DNA of 64,000 bases from Pseudomonas paraversuta (GCF_904063065.1 NZ_CAJFCL010000012.1:1-64000), one strand, 5' to 3'; positions 31,886 to 41,003 are shown, numbered from the stretch's first letter. A program made the numbers and translations. The notes: generated from the letters alone by a model not told the origin.

Positions 31886-34543
31886 ATGCGCACCGAACAA
31901 CCGCAGATGATTTACCTGAAGGACTATCAGGCGCCCGAGTATCTGATCGACGAGACGCACCTGACCTTCGAGTTGTTCGAGGACCACAGCCTGGTCCATG
32001 CGCAACTGGTGATGCGCCGCAACCCTGCACGTGGTGCGGGTTTCCCGGCACTGGAGCTGGACGGTCAGCAACTGCAGCTGTTGTCGGTCAAGCTCGACGA
32101 CGCCGAGCTGACGGCGGCTGATTACCAGCTCACCGACAGCCACCTGATTTTGCACCCGAGCACCGAACATTTCGTAGTCGATACCAGCGTCAAGATCCAC
32201 CCCGAATCCAATACCGCGCTGGAAGGCCTGTACAAGTCCGGCACGATGTTCTGCACCCAGTGCGAGGCCGAAGGCTTTCGCAAAATCACCTACTACCTCG
32301 ACCGCCCGGATGTGATGAGCAAGTTCACCACCACCGTGGTGGCCGAGCAGCACAGCTACCCGGTTCTGCTGTCCAACGGCAACCCGATTGCCAGCGGTCC
32401 CGACGAAGACGGCCGGCACTGGGCAACCTGGGAAGACCCGTTCATGAAACCGGCCTACCTGTTTGCTCTGGTGGCCGGAGATCTGTGGTGCGTTGAAGAC
32501 AACTTCATCACCATGACCGACCGCACTGTGGCGCTGCGTATCTATGTCGAGCCGGAAAACATCGACAAATGCCAGCACGCCATGACCAGCCTCAAGAAGT
32601 CCATGCTGTGGGACGAAAAAACCTACGGCCGCGAATACGATCTGGATATTTTCATGATCGTGGCCGTCAATGATTTCAACATGGGCGCGATGGAGAACAA
32701 GGGCCTCAACATCTTTAACTCCAGCGCCGTGCTGGCCCGTGCCGAAACCGCCACTGACGCCGCGCATCAGCGGGTCGAGGCGATTGTTGCCCACGAATAC
32801 TTCCACAACTGGTCGGGCAACCGCGTGACCTGCCGTGACTGGTTCCAGCTGTCGCTCAAGGAAGGCTTCACGGTATTCCGTGACTCCGAGTTCTCGGCCG
32901 ACATGAACTCGCGGGTGGTCAAACGCATTCAGGACGTGGCGTATCTGCGCACCCACCAGTTTGCCGAAGACGCCGGCCCCATGGCCCACGCCGTGCGCCC
33001 CGAGAGCTTTATCGAAATCTCCAACTTCTACACCCTGACCGTGTATGAGAAGGGTTCGGAAGTGGTGCGCATGATCCATACCCTGCTCGGCGAAGCAGGC
33101 TTTCGCAAAGGCAGCGACCTGTACTTCGAACGCCATGATGGCCAGGCCGTGACCTGCGATGACTTTATCAAGGCCATGGAAGACGCCAACGGCGCCGACC
33201 TGAGCCAGTTCAAGCGCTGGTACAGCCAGGCAGGCACCCCGCGTCTGGCGGTCAGCGAGCACTATGACGCAGCACAGAAAACCTACAGCCTGACGTTCGC
33301 CCAAAGCTGCCCGGCGACTCCGGACAAGGTTGAGAAACTGCCGTTTGTGATTCCGGTGCAGTTGGGCCTGCTGGATGCCCGGGGCGCAGAAATCGCGCTG
33401 CAACTCAAGGGTGAACCGGCGGCTTGCGGCACCAGCCGCGTGCTATGCGTTACCGAGGCTGAGCAAACCTTCACCTTCGTTGGCATCAATGAGCAGCCAT
33501 TGCCTTCGCTGCTGCGCGAGTTTTCGGCGCCGGTCAAACTGCAATTTCCATACAGCCGTGACCAGTTGATGTTCCTGATGCAGCATGACAGCGATGGTTT
33601 TAACCGCTGGGATGCCGGTCAGCAACTGGCCGTGCTGGTACTCCAGGAATTGATTGGCCAGCATCAGCGTGGCGCAGCACTGGTCATGGATCAGCGTCTG
33701 GTTGAAGCCTTGCGCACTGTGCTGGGCAACCAGCAACTGGATCAGGCGATGATTGGCGAAATGCTGTCGCTGCCGGGCGAAGCCTATCTCACCGAAATCA
33801 GCGAAGTGGCCGATGTAGAAGCCATCCACGTGGCCCGTGAGTTTGCCCGCAAGCAACTGGCCGATAGCCTGTTTGACGGCCTGTGGGCGCGCTATCAGAG
33901 CAACCGTGAAGTGTCGAAAGTCACGCCGTATGTGGCCGAAGCCGAACATTTTGCCCGTCGCGCGTTGCAAAACATCGCGCTGTCGTACCTGATGCTCAGC
34001 GGTAAACCGCAGGTGCTGGCCGCGGCGCAGGAGCAGTTCGAACACAGCGACAACATGACTGAGCGCCTGACGGCTCTGGCAGTACTGGTCAATTCGCCGT
34101 TCGAGGCTGAAAAGGCCGCGGCGCTGGCCAGCTTTGCCGATCAGTTCAAGGACAATCCGCTGGTCATGGACCAATGGTTCAGTGTGCAGGCGGGCAGCGG
34201 TTTGCCAGGTGGTCTGCAGCGGGTTAAACAGTTGATGGAGCACCCGGCCTTCAACATCAAGAACCCGAACAAGGTACGGGCTCTGGTCGGTGCCTTTGCC
34301 GGGCAGAACCTGATCAACTTCCATGCGGCGGATGGTTCGGGATATCGCTTCCTGGCGGACCTGGTGATTGAGCTCAATGGCTTCAATCCGCAGATTGCTT
34401 CGCGGCAACTGGCGCCACTGACCCGCTGGCGCAAATACGACAGCGCCCGTCAGGCGTTGATGAAAGCCGAACTGGAGCGCATCCGCAGCTCGGGCGAGCT
34501 TTCCAGCGACGTGTTTGAAGTGGTCAGCAAAAGCCTGGCCTGA
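31886..34543 (+). CDS. pepN: aminopeptidase N
   Basis: 885 residues, the full length of the gammaproteobacterial M1 enzyme that removes N-terminal residues from peptides in the cytoplasm. The substrate-binding GAMEN (267-271), the zinc motif H303-E-Y-F-H307 and the third ligand E326 (LSLKEGF) are present; the C-terminal half is the helical M1 domain. AAAGGACTCCAGC precedes the ATG, 12 bases after the DUF2797 stop. A REPIN follows the stop. Confidence 0.97.
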   Translation: MRTEQPQMIYLKDYQAPEYLIDETHLTFELFEDHSLVHAQLVMRRNPARGAGFPALELDGQQLQLLSVKLDDAELTAADYQLTDSHLILHPSTEHFVVDTSVKIHPESNTALEGLYKSGTMFCTQCEAEGFRKITYYLDRPDVMSKFTTTVVAEQHSYPVLLSNGNPIASGPDEDGRHWATWEDPFMKPAYLFALVAGDLWCVEDNFITMTDRTVALRIYVEPENIDKCQHAMTSLKKSMLWDEKTYGREYDLDIFMIVAVNDFNMGAMENKGLNIFNSSAVLARAETATDAAHQRVEAIVAHEYFHNWSGNRVTCRDWFQLSLKEGFTVFRDSEFSADMNSRVVKRIQDVAYLRTHQFAEDAGPMAHAVRPESFIEISNFYTLTVYEKGSEVVRMIHTLLGEAGFRKGSDLYFERHDGQAVTCDDFIKAMEDANGADLSQFKRWYSQAGTPRLAVSEHYDAAQKTYSLTFAQSCPATPDKVEKLPFVIPVQLGLLDARGAEIALQLKGEPAACGTSRVLCVTEAEQTFTFVGINEQPLPSLLREFSAPVKLQFPYSRDQLMFLMQHDSDGFNRWDAGQQLAVLVLQELIGQHQRGAALVMDQRLVEALRTVLGNQQLDQAMIGEMLSLPGEAYLTEISEVADVEAIHVAREFARKQLADSLFDGLWARYQSNREVSKVTPYVAEAEHFARRALQNIALSYLMLSGKPQVLAAAQEQFEHSDNMTERLTALAVLVNSPFEAEKAAALASFADQFKDNPLVMDQWFSVQAGSGLPGGLQRVKQLMEHPAFNIKNPNKVRALVGAFAGQNLINFHAADGSGYRFLADLVIELNGFNPQIASRQLAPLTRWRKYDSARQALMKAELERIRSSGELSSDVFEVVSKSLA

Positions 34544-34556
34544 TCCGACCTTCGGT

Positions 34557-34604
34557 TGTAGGAGCGAGCTTTTTAAACAGCTCGCGAGCAAGCTCGCTCC
34601 TACA
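34557..34604. repeat. REPIN between pepN and the GntR gene
   Basis: TGTAGGAGCGAGCT at 34557 and its inverted partner ending CTCCTACA at 34604, with TTTTAAACAGCTCGCGAGC between them. It lies between two converging genes. Confidence 0.85.
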
Positions 34605-34618
34605 GGTTCAAAGATGCG

Positions 34619-35335
34619 TCAGTGCGTCTGTCCCAACACCACATCCAGCGCGGTGCGCGCATCGTCCAGCTGCACCAGGGTGGCATGCCGGGCGCCGAGG
34701 GCGTCGTGGTTTTCTATCGCGGTCAGAATCGCCTTGTGCCGGGGCAACGCCAGTTCGTGCAGGTTAGGCCGGCGATTGGAGTGCTTCAACGCTTCACGCA
34801 AGGCCAGCGACAGCATGTTGCACAGGTTGGACAACAGGTCGTTATGGGTCGCATCGGCGATCCGGCTGTGAAAATCCAGATCAGGTTGCAGCAAGGCTTC
34901 GGGGGTTTGAGCATGCTCCATGCGCTCATAAGCCTCGCGGATCGAGGCTATCTCATCTTCGGTGGCATGCTGGGCGGCGAGGGCGGCAACAGCGGGCTCG
35001 ATAATGCTGCGCACACTGGTCAGCAAGGCAAAAAACTCGTTTTGCGGTGAGCTTTGCATCAGCCAGTGCAGCACATCGGGGTCGAGCATATGCCATTCAC
35101 GGCGCGGCTTGACCACGGTGCCCACCCGCGGCCTGGAATACACCAGGCCCTTGGCCACCAGCACCCGCGTGGCTTCACGCAATACCGGGCGGCTGACGGC
35201 ATATTCTTCGCACAGCAAGGCTTCGGCGGGCAGCTTGTCATCGGGTTTCAATTGGCCGGAAACAATCTGCATGCCGAGTTCCTGAACGATGCGCGCGTGC
35301 ATGCTTTTGCGCTCGGAGGGCTGACGATAATCCAT
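34619..35335 (-). CDS. GntR/FadR-family regulator of the sugar-acid locus
   Basis: 238 residues. The N-terminal winged helix (about 11-75: MHARIVQELGMQIVSGQLKPDDKLPAE ... VSRPVLREATRVLVAKGLV) and the C-terminal FCD ligand domain (about 95-225, with the metal-binding Asp/His pattern DLDFHSRIADATHN) place it in the FadR subfamily. It lies downstream of the dehydratase on the same strand, across a 164-base gap with a REPIN. Two sites matching the subfamily operator TNGTNNNACNA lie in the dehydratase/transporter divergent region, so a repressor released by a sugar acid is likely. Confidence 0.9.
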   Translation of the reverse strand: MDYRQPSERKSMHARIVQELGMQIVSGQLKPDDKLPAEALLCEEYAVSRPVLREATRVLVAKGLVYSRPRVGTVVKPRREWHMLDPDVLHWLMQSSPQNEFFALLTSVRSIIEPAVAALAAQHATEDEIASIREAYERMEHAQTPEALLQPDLDFHSRIADATHNDLLSNLCNMLSLALREALKHSNRRPNLHELALPRHKAILTAIENHDALGARHATLVQLDDARTALDVVLGQTH

Positions 35336-35431
35336 TGGGCGCGGGTCGGTCCTGTGGCTGAAAAGCGCCGATCATAGCAGGCGCCGGTTTTACAGGTGGC
35401 ACAAAACCTGATGGGCAAAGGTCGAACAAGC

Positions 35432-35490
35432 TGCAGGAGCGAGCTCTTCAGCTGGCTGGAGAAAAGCTCGCGAGCAAGCTCGCCCCTACA
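35432..35490. repeat. REPIN between dehydratase and GntR gene
   Basis: TGCAGGAGCGAGCT at 35432 and AGCTCGCCCCTACA ending at 35490 are inverted partners separated by a short loop with CGCGAGC. It sits inside what could otherwise be a two-gene transcript. Confidence 0.8.
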
Positions 35491-35499
35491 GGGCCGGGG

Positions 35500-37236
35500 T
35501 TAGTGGGAGTGGCGCGGCACTTCGGAGCCGCGGCAACCCACCAGGAAGTCAAAATCACAACCTTGATCGGCTTGCATCACGTGGTCGATATAGAGCTGGC
35601 GGTAACCACCGATCAGCAGTTTCTGTGGCGGTGGAATATCGGCCAGACGGGCCGCCAGTTCTGCATCCGGGATATCCAGATGCAGGCGCCCGCCGGCGCA
35701 GTCCAGTTCGATCCAGTCACCTTCCTGAACCGCCGCCAGAGGCCCTCCGGCTGCCGCTTCCGGCGCCACATGCAAGACCACGGTGCCGTAGGCGGTGCCG
35801 CTCATGCGGGCATCGGAGATGCGCACCATATCGGTCACTCCCTGGGCCAGCAGCTTGGCAGGCAAGCCCATGTTGCCGACTTCGGCCATGCCCGGATAAC
35901 CCTTGGGCCCGCAGTTTTTCATCACCAGGATCGAGTCGGCAGTGACTTGCAGATCCGGATCGTTGATGCGCTGCTTGTACATGTCGAAGTTCTCGAACAC
36001 CACGGCCTGACCACGATGCTTCATCAGCGCCGGGGTCGCCGCCGATGGTTTGAGCACGGCCCCCAGTGGTGCCAGATTGCCGCGCAGCACGCAGATACCG
36101 CCATCGGCCACCAGCGGGTTTTCGATGGCACGGATGACTTCGTCGTCACCATAAATCGGCGAGTTCTTGACGTTTTCCCACAGACTCTTGCCATTGACGG
36201 TCAGGGCGTCCGGGTGCGGGATCAGGTTGTTTTCCCCCAGTCGGCGCAGTACGGCAGGCAGGCCGCCGGCATAGTAGAACTCTTCCATCAAGAAGCGCCC
36301 GGAAGGCTGCAGATCAACCAGGGTCGGGGTGCCGCGGCCGATGCGGGTCCAGTCGTCCAGCTCCAGATCGACGCCGATGCGTCCGGCGATGGCTTTAAGG
36401 TGGATCACCGCGTTAGTCGAGCCGCCAATGGCGGCGTTGACCCGAATCGCATTCTCAAAGGCTTCTCTGGTCAGCACCTTGGACAGGCGCAAGTCCTCGC
36501 GAACCATTGCCACGGCGCGCATGCCGGACATGTGCGCCAGGACATAGCGCCGTGAATCCACCGCAGGGATCGCCGCGTTGTGCGGTAACGAAGTGCCCAG
36601 GGCTTCGGCCATGCAGGCCATGGTGGAGGCGGTGCCCATGGTGTTGCAGGTGCCTGCCGAGCGTGACATGCCGGCTTCAGCGGAAAGGAACTCGTCAAGG
36701 CTGATATTGCCGGCCTTATAGGACTCGTGCATTTGCCAGACGATGGTGCCGGCGCCGATATCTTTGCCCTTGTGCTTGCCATTGAGCATCGGCCCGCCGG
36801 TGACCACGATGGCCGGCACATCGCAACTGGCTGCGCCCATCAACAGGGCCGGGGTGGTTTTGTCGCAGCCGGTCAGCAGCACTACGCCATCAATCGGATT
36901 GCCGCGAATCGCTTCTTCCACGTCCATGCTGGCCAGGTTGCGGGTGAGCATGGCGGTAGGGCGCAGGTTCGACTCACCGTTGGAAAACACCGGAAACTCC
37001 ACCGGAAACCCCCCGGCCTCGATCACACCGCGTTTTACGTGTTCGGCAATGGTGCGGAAGTGGGCGTTGCACGGGGTCAGCTCTGACCAGGTGTTACAGA
37101 TGCCGATGATCGGCTTGCCCTGGAACTGATGGTCGGCAATGCCCTGGTTCTTCATCCAGCTGCGGTACATGAAACCGTTTTTATCTGCGCTGCCAAACCA
37201 TTGGGCGGAACGCAGTGGAGGGGTTTTGTCAGACAT
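35500..37236 (-). CDS. IlvD/Edd-family sugar-acid dehydratase
   Basis: 578 residues, the length of the arabinonate/xylonate/galactonate dehydratase branch rather than IlvD (about 610) or Edd. The Fe-S and Mg-binding blocks are intact: ICNTWSELTPCNAHF, LLTGCDKTTPALLMGA, GMSRSAGTCNTMGTAST and DARMSGTAYGTVVLH. It removes water from an aldonic acid to give a 2-keto-3-deoxy acid. GAGAGGCCGCA precedes the ATG. The best guess is L-arabinonate or a similar acid (the 578-residue class); the sugar cannot be fixed from sequence. No aldolase or semialdehyde dehydrogenase for the next steps is nearby. Confidence 0.9.
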   Translation of the reverse strand: MSDKTPPLRSAQWFGSADKNGFMYRSWMKNQGIADHQFQGKPIIGICNTWSELTPCNAHFRTIAEHVKRGVIEAGGFPVEFPVFSNGESNLRPTAMLTRNLASMDVEEAIRGNPIDGVVLLTGCDKTTPALLMGAASCDVPAIVVTGGPMLNGKHKGKDIGAGTIVWQMHESYKAGNISLDEFLSAEAGMSRSAGTCNTMGTASTMACMAEALGTSLPHNAAIPAVDSRRYVLAHMSGMRAVAMVREDLRLSKVLTREAFENAIRVNAAIGGSTNAVIHLKAIAGRIGVDLELDDWTRIGRGTPTLVDLQPSGRFLMEEFYYAGGLPAVLRRLGENNLIPHPDALTVNGKSLWENVKNSPIYGDDEVIRAIENPLVADGGICVLRGNLAPLGAVLKPSAATPALMKHRGQAVVFENFDMYKQRINDPDLQVTADSILVMKNCGPKGYPGMAEVGNMGLPAKLLAQGVTDMVRISDARMSGTAYGTVVLHVAPEAAAGGPLAAVQEGDWIELDCAGGRLHLDIPDAELAARLADIPPPQKLLIGGYRQLYIDHVMQADQGCDFDFLVGCRGSEVPRHSH

Positions 37237-37250
37237 TGCGGCCTCTCTTA

Positions 37251-37261
37251 TTGTATGACTA
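37251..37261. promoter_or_regulatory. FadR-type operator match 1
   Basis: TTGTATGACTA fits TNGTNNNACNA, the consensus of FadR-subfamily GntR regulators. It lies 15 bases before the dehydratase start codon. Confidence 0.5.
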
Positions 37262-37322
37262 ATTTATTTTCTGTGGCAGAAGTTAGCGCTAAATGGCTCT
37301 GTTTGGAAGTGTTGTTGGGTAA

Positions 37323-37335
37323 ATAGTATTACTAT
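37323..37335. promoter_or_regulatory. FadR-type operator match 2
   Basis: ATAGTATTACTAT is a perfect palindrome around one central base and contains TAGTATTACTA, a full TNGTNNNACNA match. It is 73 bases from site 1 in the AT-rich centre of the divergent region, well placed to control both promoters. Confidence 0.55.
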
Positions 37336-37426
37336 ATAGTCCGATTCAACTGAGAGCTGATCCTGGCATTTTCCCGCCTGAGGCCACTCCAGAGGTGCCA
37401 TAACAAAAACAATGGGAGACCGTCAC

Positions 37427-38749
37427 ATGAGCCAGGAATCCGGGCTTATCCGCCGCATCACGCTAAAACTCATTCCGTTTCTGATCCTGCTGTACCTGAT
37501 TGCCTATGTGGACCGCTCTGCCGTGGGCTTCGCCAAGCTGCATATGGGCGCAGACATCGGCATTGGCGATGCGGCCTACGGCCTGGGTGCCGGGCTGTTC
37601 TTTATCGGTTACTTCTTGATGGAGATCCCCAGCAACCTGATGCTGGAGCGCTTTGGCGCCCGGCGCTGGTTCGCCCGGATCATGCTGACCTGGGGCGCGA
37701 TCACCATCGGCATGGCCTTTGTCCAGGGGCCGCAGAGTTTCTACGTGATGCGCTTTTTGCTCGGTGTCGCCGAGGCAGGCTTCTTTCCTGGCGTGCTGTA
37801 CTACATCACCCAGTGGTTCCCGGTGCGCCATCGCGGCAAGATCCTGGGCCTGTTCATCCTCTCGCAACCCATCGCCATGATGATCACCGGCCCGGTGTCC
37901 GGCGGCCTGCTGGGCATGGACGGGGTGCTGGGGCTGCATGGCTGGCAATGGTTGTTCATTGTCATCGGCATGCCGGCCATCCTGTTGACCTGGCCGGTAC
38001 TGCGCTACCTGCCGGACGGCCCGCAACAGGTCAACTGGATGACCCGGGACGAGAAGAGCTGGCTGCTGGGGGAGCTGGAAAAAGACCTGCAGCAATACGG
38101 CCAGACCCGCCACGGTAATCCGCTGCATGCTTTGAAAGACAAGCGGGTGTTGCTGCTGGCGCTGTTCTATCTACCCGTCACCCTGAGCATCTACGGCCTG
38201 GGCCTGTGGCTGCCGACGCTGATCAAGCAGTTTGGTGGCAGCGATCTGACAACCGGCTTCGTGTCCTCGGTGCCCTACATCTTCGGCATCATCGGCTTGC
38301 TGATCATTCCCCGCAGCTCGGATCGCCTGAATGACCGTTACGGCCACCTGGGCGGCCTGTATGTGCTGGGGGCGATCGGTCTGTTCCTGAGTGCATGGCT
38401 GACGGTTCCGGCACTGCAACTGGGGGCTCTGTGCCTGGTGGCTTTCTCGTTGTTCTCCTGCACGGCGATTTTCTGGACCTTGCCCGGGCGCTTTTTTGCC
38501 GGTGCCAGTGCTGCCGCCGGGATAGCCCTGATCAACTCGGTGGGCAAACTGGGCGGCTATATAGGACCGTTCGTGATAGGTGCGCTCAAGGAACACACCG
38601 GCAACCTGGCGTCGGGCCTGTACTTCCTTTCGGGGGTGATGGTGTTCGGGCTGTTGCTGACGGTGGTGGTGTATCGCACCCTGGAGCGCAAACATGCACT
38701 CAAGCCCGATGAGTTTGCCGCCAGTGCCCGTCCGGCTAGCGATCATTAA
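37427..38749 (+). CDS. ACS-family MFS sugar-acid transporter
   Basis: 440 residues from the ATG at 37427, with GGGAG ten bases ahead (an in-frame ATG at 37412 is less well placed). About twelve membrane segments of the anion:cation symporter group (GudP, DgoT, phthalate permeases): LIAYVDRSAVGFAKLHM near residue 25, FFIGYFLMEIPSNLMLERFGARRW, and GVAEAGFFPGVLYYITQWFP. These import galactonate, glucarate and similar acids with protons. Divergent from the dehydratase, whose substrate it probably brings in. Confidence 0.9.
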   Translation: MSQESGLIRRITLKLIPFLILLYLIAYVDRSAVGFAKLHMGADIGIGDAAYGLGAGLFFIGYFLMEIPSNLMLERFGARRWFARIMLTWGAITIGMAFVQGPQSFYVMRFLLGVAEAGFFPGVLYYITQWFPVRHRGKILGLFILSQPIAMMITGPVSGGLLGMDGVLGLHGWQWLFIVIGMPAILLTWPVLRYLPDGPQQVNWMTRDEKSWLLGELEKDLQQYGQTRHGNPLHALKDKRVLLLALFYLPVTLSIYGLGLWLPTLIKQFGGSDLTTGFVSSVPYIFGIIGLLIIPRSSDRLNDRYGHLGGLYVLGAIGLFLSAWLTVPALQLGALCLVAFSLFSCTAIFWTLPGRFFAGASAAAGIALINSVGKLGGYIGPFVIGALKEHTGNLASGLYFLSGVMVFGLLLTVVVYRTLERKHALKPDEFAASARPASDH

Positions 38750-38829
38750 TCAGCCGCCAGAGCTATTCATCCATGGGTTAGTACGCAGGTTTGACCTATC
38801 ATTACGCCTTTCCAACAGGTGATAGATTA

Positions 38830-39129
38830 ATGAGCGATTCAAACCAGACCTTGCGTGCAGCCCTTGAAACCAGTGACATGCTGGAAATTGACGGGCTGCA
38901 TGCCTGGGATTTTTCTCTGGACGATGTGCAGTTGCTCATCAAGTGCATGGATGGTCGTGCCGAAAAGCGTTGGAGCTTCACCCTCGCACAGCTGGATGCA
39001 GCCGTGTTTGACCAAGCATTGAAAAGCTGGACCCTGACCGGCGACTCGGGTGAGCACCGCCTGGTTTGCCTCAGCGCATTTAGCGCGAGCAATGACGACG
39101 ATGACACTGAGGTGGTTGATGAAGTTTAA
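38830..39129 (+). CDS. small acidic cytoplasmic protein, function unknown
   Basis: 99 residues from the ATG at 38830 (CAGGTGATAGATTA precedes it). Alpha/beta-looking, with ALETSDMLEIDGLHAWDFSLDD at the start and an acidic tail (NDDDDTEVVDEV). It resembles a Pseudomonas family of about 100 residues, possibly DUF5629; I am not certain of the name. Its last 11 bases overlap the start of the lactonase gene, so the two are probably translated together. Confidence 0.75.
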   Translation: MSDSNQTLRAALETSDMLEIDGLHAWDFSLDDVQLLIKCMDGRAEKRWSFTLAQLDAAVFDQALKSWTLTGDSGEHRLVCLSAFSASNDDDDTEVVDEV

Positions 39130-40291
39130 ATGGTTACCCTTGTTGATGGCTTCAAGCATTGGCGCCATGTCGGCGCAGGCGGCCTTCGGGTCTGAGGTCG
39201 AGCTGCTGGTAGGGTCCTATACCCAGGGCAAGAGCCAGGGGATTTACCGTTTACAGTTCGACAGTCAGAGCGGGCGGCTCACCCCCGAGCCGCTGCAAGT
39301 GTTCAAGGCCGCCAACCCTTCGTGGCTGACTTTATCTCGCGATCAAAGCCGCCTGTTTGTGGTCAATGAAAACGGGCAGGGCCAGGCCGATGTGGTGGGG
39401 CGTGTCAGCAGTTTGTCGATCGATCCGAAAACCAATGAGCTGAACCTGATCAACCAGGTCAAGACCCTGGGCGAAGAGCCGACCCATTCCAGCCTTAGCG
39501 GCGACGAGCGCTACCTGTTTGTTGCCAACTACGGTGTGCACGCCGATCCGGGCGGCAGCCTGGCGGTGGTGCCGATAAACGCCCGGGGCGAGTTGCAGCC
39601 TGTGACCCAGATGAGCAGCCATCCGGCCAGCCGGGTAAACCCCGAGCGCCAGATGTCGGCACACGTGCATTCGGTGGTGTCTTCACCGGACGGCAAGTTT
39701 GTATTCGCCAGTGACCTGGGGGCCGACAAGGTTTTTGTCTACAAGTACGATCCGGCGGCCAACCCCGAGCATCCTTTGGTGGCTGCCGATCCGGCCTATG
39801 TCGAGTTGCCGGCGGGTAGCGGTCCGCGTCACTTGTTGTTCTCCAAGGACGGCAAGCACGCGTACCTGACCACTGAAATGAGTGCCCAGGTGTTTGTGTT
39901 CGACTATGTCGACGGTCAGCTCAAGCAGCGCCAGGCACTTGAACTGGCCCACGGCCAGCCAGCGCAAAATCGTGCCGCAGGTGCGGTGCATGCGTCGCCG
40001 GATGGCAAGTTTCTTTACGTGAGCAACCGCGGCAAGGCCAATGAAATTCTGGTATTTGCAATCAATCCGGCGAACGGTGAGCTGAGCGAGATTCAACGCC
40101 GTTCGGTTGAGGGAGACCATCCCCGGGAGTTTGCCCTGAGCCCCAACGGCAAGTTCCTGTTGATCGCCAATCAGATGAGCAATGCCATCGTGGTGCTGGA
40201 GCGCGACCCGCAGACCGGCAAGCTGGGTAAAACCCTGCAAACCCTGGCCATGGATGCGCCTTCAGATCTGAAATTCATCAAACGCCCGTAA
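39119..40291 (+). CDS. exported lactonase-type seven-bladed beta-propeller
   Basis: 390 residues from the ATG at 39119, which gives a signal peptide (MKFKWLPLLMASSIGAMSAQA). The mature part is the YbhE/6-phosphogluconolactonase type of propeller: LLVGSYTQGKSQGIYRL, repeated SPDGKFVFASDLGADKV, GSGPRHLLFSKDGKHAYLTTE and HPREFALSPNGKFLLIANQ. Cytoplasmic relatives hydrolyse 6-phosphogluconolactone; an exported member must act on something in the periplasm. Not related to the SMP-30 lactonase at 10430, which is a different propeller family. Confidence 0.85.
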   Translation: MKFKWLPLLMASSIGAMSAQAAFGSEVELLVGSYTQGKSQGIYRLQFDSQSGRLTPEPLQVFKAANPSWLTLSRDQSRLFVVNENGQGQADVVGRVSSLSIDPKTNELNLINQVKTLGEEPTHSSLSGDERYLFVANYGVHADPGGSLAVVPINARGELQPVTQMSSHPASRVNPERQMSAHVHSVVSSPDGKFVFASDLGADKVFVYKYDPAANPEHPLVAADPAYVELPAGSGPRHLLFSKDGKHAYLTTEMSAQVFVFDYVDGQLKQRQALELAHGQPAQNRAAGAVHASPDGKFLYVSNRGKANEILVFAINPANGELSEIQRRSVEGDHPREFALSPNGKFLLIANQMSNAIVVLERDPQTGKLGKTLQTLAMDAPSDLKFIKRP

Positions 40292-40305
40292 TCAGGGGCT
40301 TGCAG

Positions 40306-40332
40306 GCCTCTATTAATCCTGCTGATAGAGGC
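40306..40332 (+). terminator. hairpin after the exported lactonase gene
   Basis: GCCTCTAT (40306-40313) pairs with ATAGAGGC (40325-40332), an 8-bp stem 15 bases after the stop codon. There is no T-run, so this is a possible rather than a certain terminator. Confidence 0.4.
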
Positions 40333-40432
40333 TAGTGCTGCAATGAATTTCTGCGGGATGACCCTTGGCGTTAAGTTGGTTCCACGGCCTGAAAAGGCAA
40401 GCAAGCCAACTGAATCGTCGAGGGTTACCGCC

Positions 40433-40606
40433 ATGAATTTCAATCTTTTCTCCGTGATTGCTGCTTCCGCCATCTCTGCCACCGTGGCCCTGCCTGCCAG
40501 TGCCAGCGTGCTCATCAGCGACAAAAAATCCCCCAGCTATACCCAGAAATACCTGCAGCAAAGCGCTAACTTCTACGCCGCCCTGGACCATAAAACCCAA
40601 TCCTGA
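40433..40606 (+). CDS. 57-residue secreted small protein
   Basis: Starts at the ATG at 40433 behind GAGGG. A clean signal peptide (MNFNLFSVIAASAISATVALPASA, cleavage near residue 24-26) leaves a mature peptide of about 32 residues: SVLISDKKSPSYTQKYLQ then QSANFYAALDHKTQS. Polar, one Lys pair, no Cys. No recognised family. The stop codon (40604-40606) lies at the left edge of the 200-bp duplication, so its 3' flank was rearranged. Confidence 0.6.
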   Translation: MNFNLFSVIAASAISATVALPASASVLISDKKSPSYTQKYLQQSANFYAALDHKTQS

Positions 40607-41003
40607 AAAGACCTGCCCCCCCTGTTGGAGCGAGCTTGCCTCGCGAGCTTTTCAGCTTTGCCGGGAAGAGCTCGCGAGGCAAGCTCGCACCTACAGGGGC
40701 TCAATAAATAGTGAGCTTTTATTCGCGGCTACAGGTTGTGGCCTGTCTCGAGCAACTCTGCGGTTGGGCCGTCTGCCGGGCCGACCATGGCGTAGTTGTA
40801 GCCTGAAATGATCTGCCCCCCTTGTAGGAGCGAGCTTGCCTCGCGAGCTCTTCAGCTTTGTCGGGAAGAGCTCGCGAGGCAAGCTCGCTCCTGCAGGGGC
40901 TCAATAAATATTGAGCTTTTATTCGCGGCTACAGGTTGTGTCCTGTCTCGAGCAATTCTGTGGTTGGGCCGTCTGCCGGGCCGACCATGGCGTAGTTGTA
41001 GCC
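40604..41003. repeat. 200-bp tandem duplication (REPIN plus end of the anti-sigma gene)
   Basis: 40604-40803 and 40804-41003 are direct copies with a period of exactly 200 bp and about 12 mismatches. Each copy has a REPIN (about 40623-40695 and 40823-40895), a TCAATAAATA(G/T)TGAGCTTTTATTCG stretch, and 75 bases that in the second copy are the last 25 codons of the anti-sigma gene including its stop. Confidence 0.92.
40729..40803 (-). pseudogene. duplicated 3' end of the anti-sigma gene
   Basis: A copy of the final 75 bases (25 codons with the TAG stop) of the gene at 40929-41681, displaced by 200 bp. It has no start and no open frame upstream, so it is a dead gene fragment created by the tandem duplication. 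It differs from the live copy at three positions. Confidence 0.85.

Noticed and set aside
31661..33403. 580-codon frame antisense to pepN
   Set aside because: Fully covered by pepN, whose active-site motifs are intact; no family features on the opposite strand.
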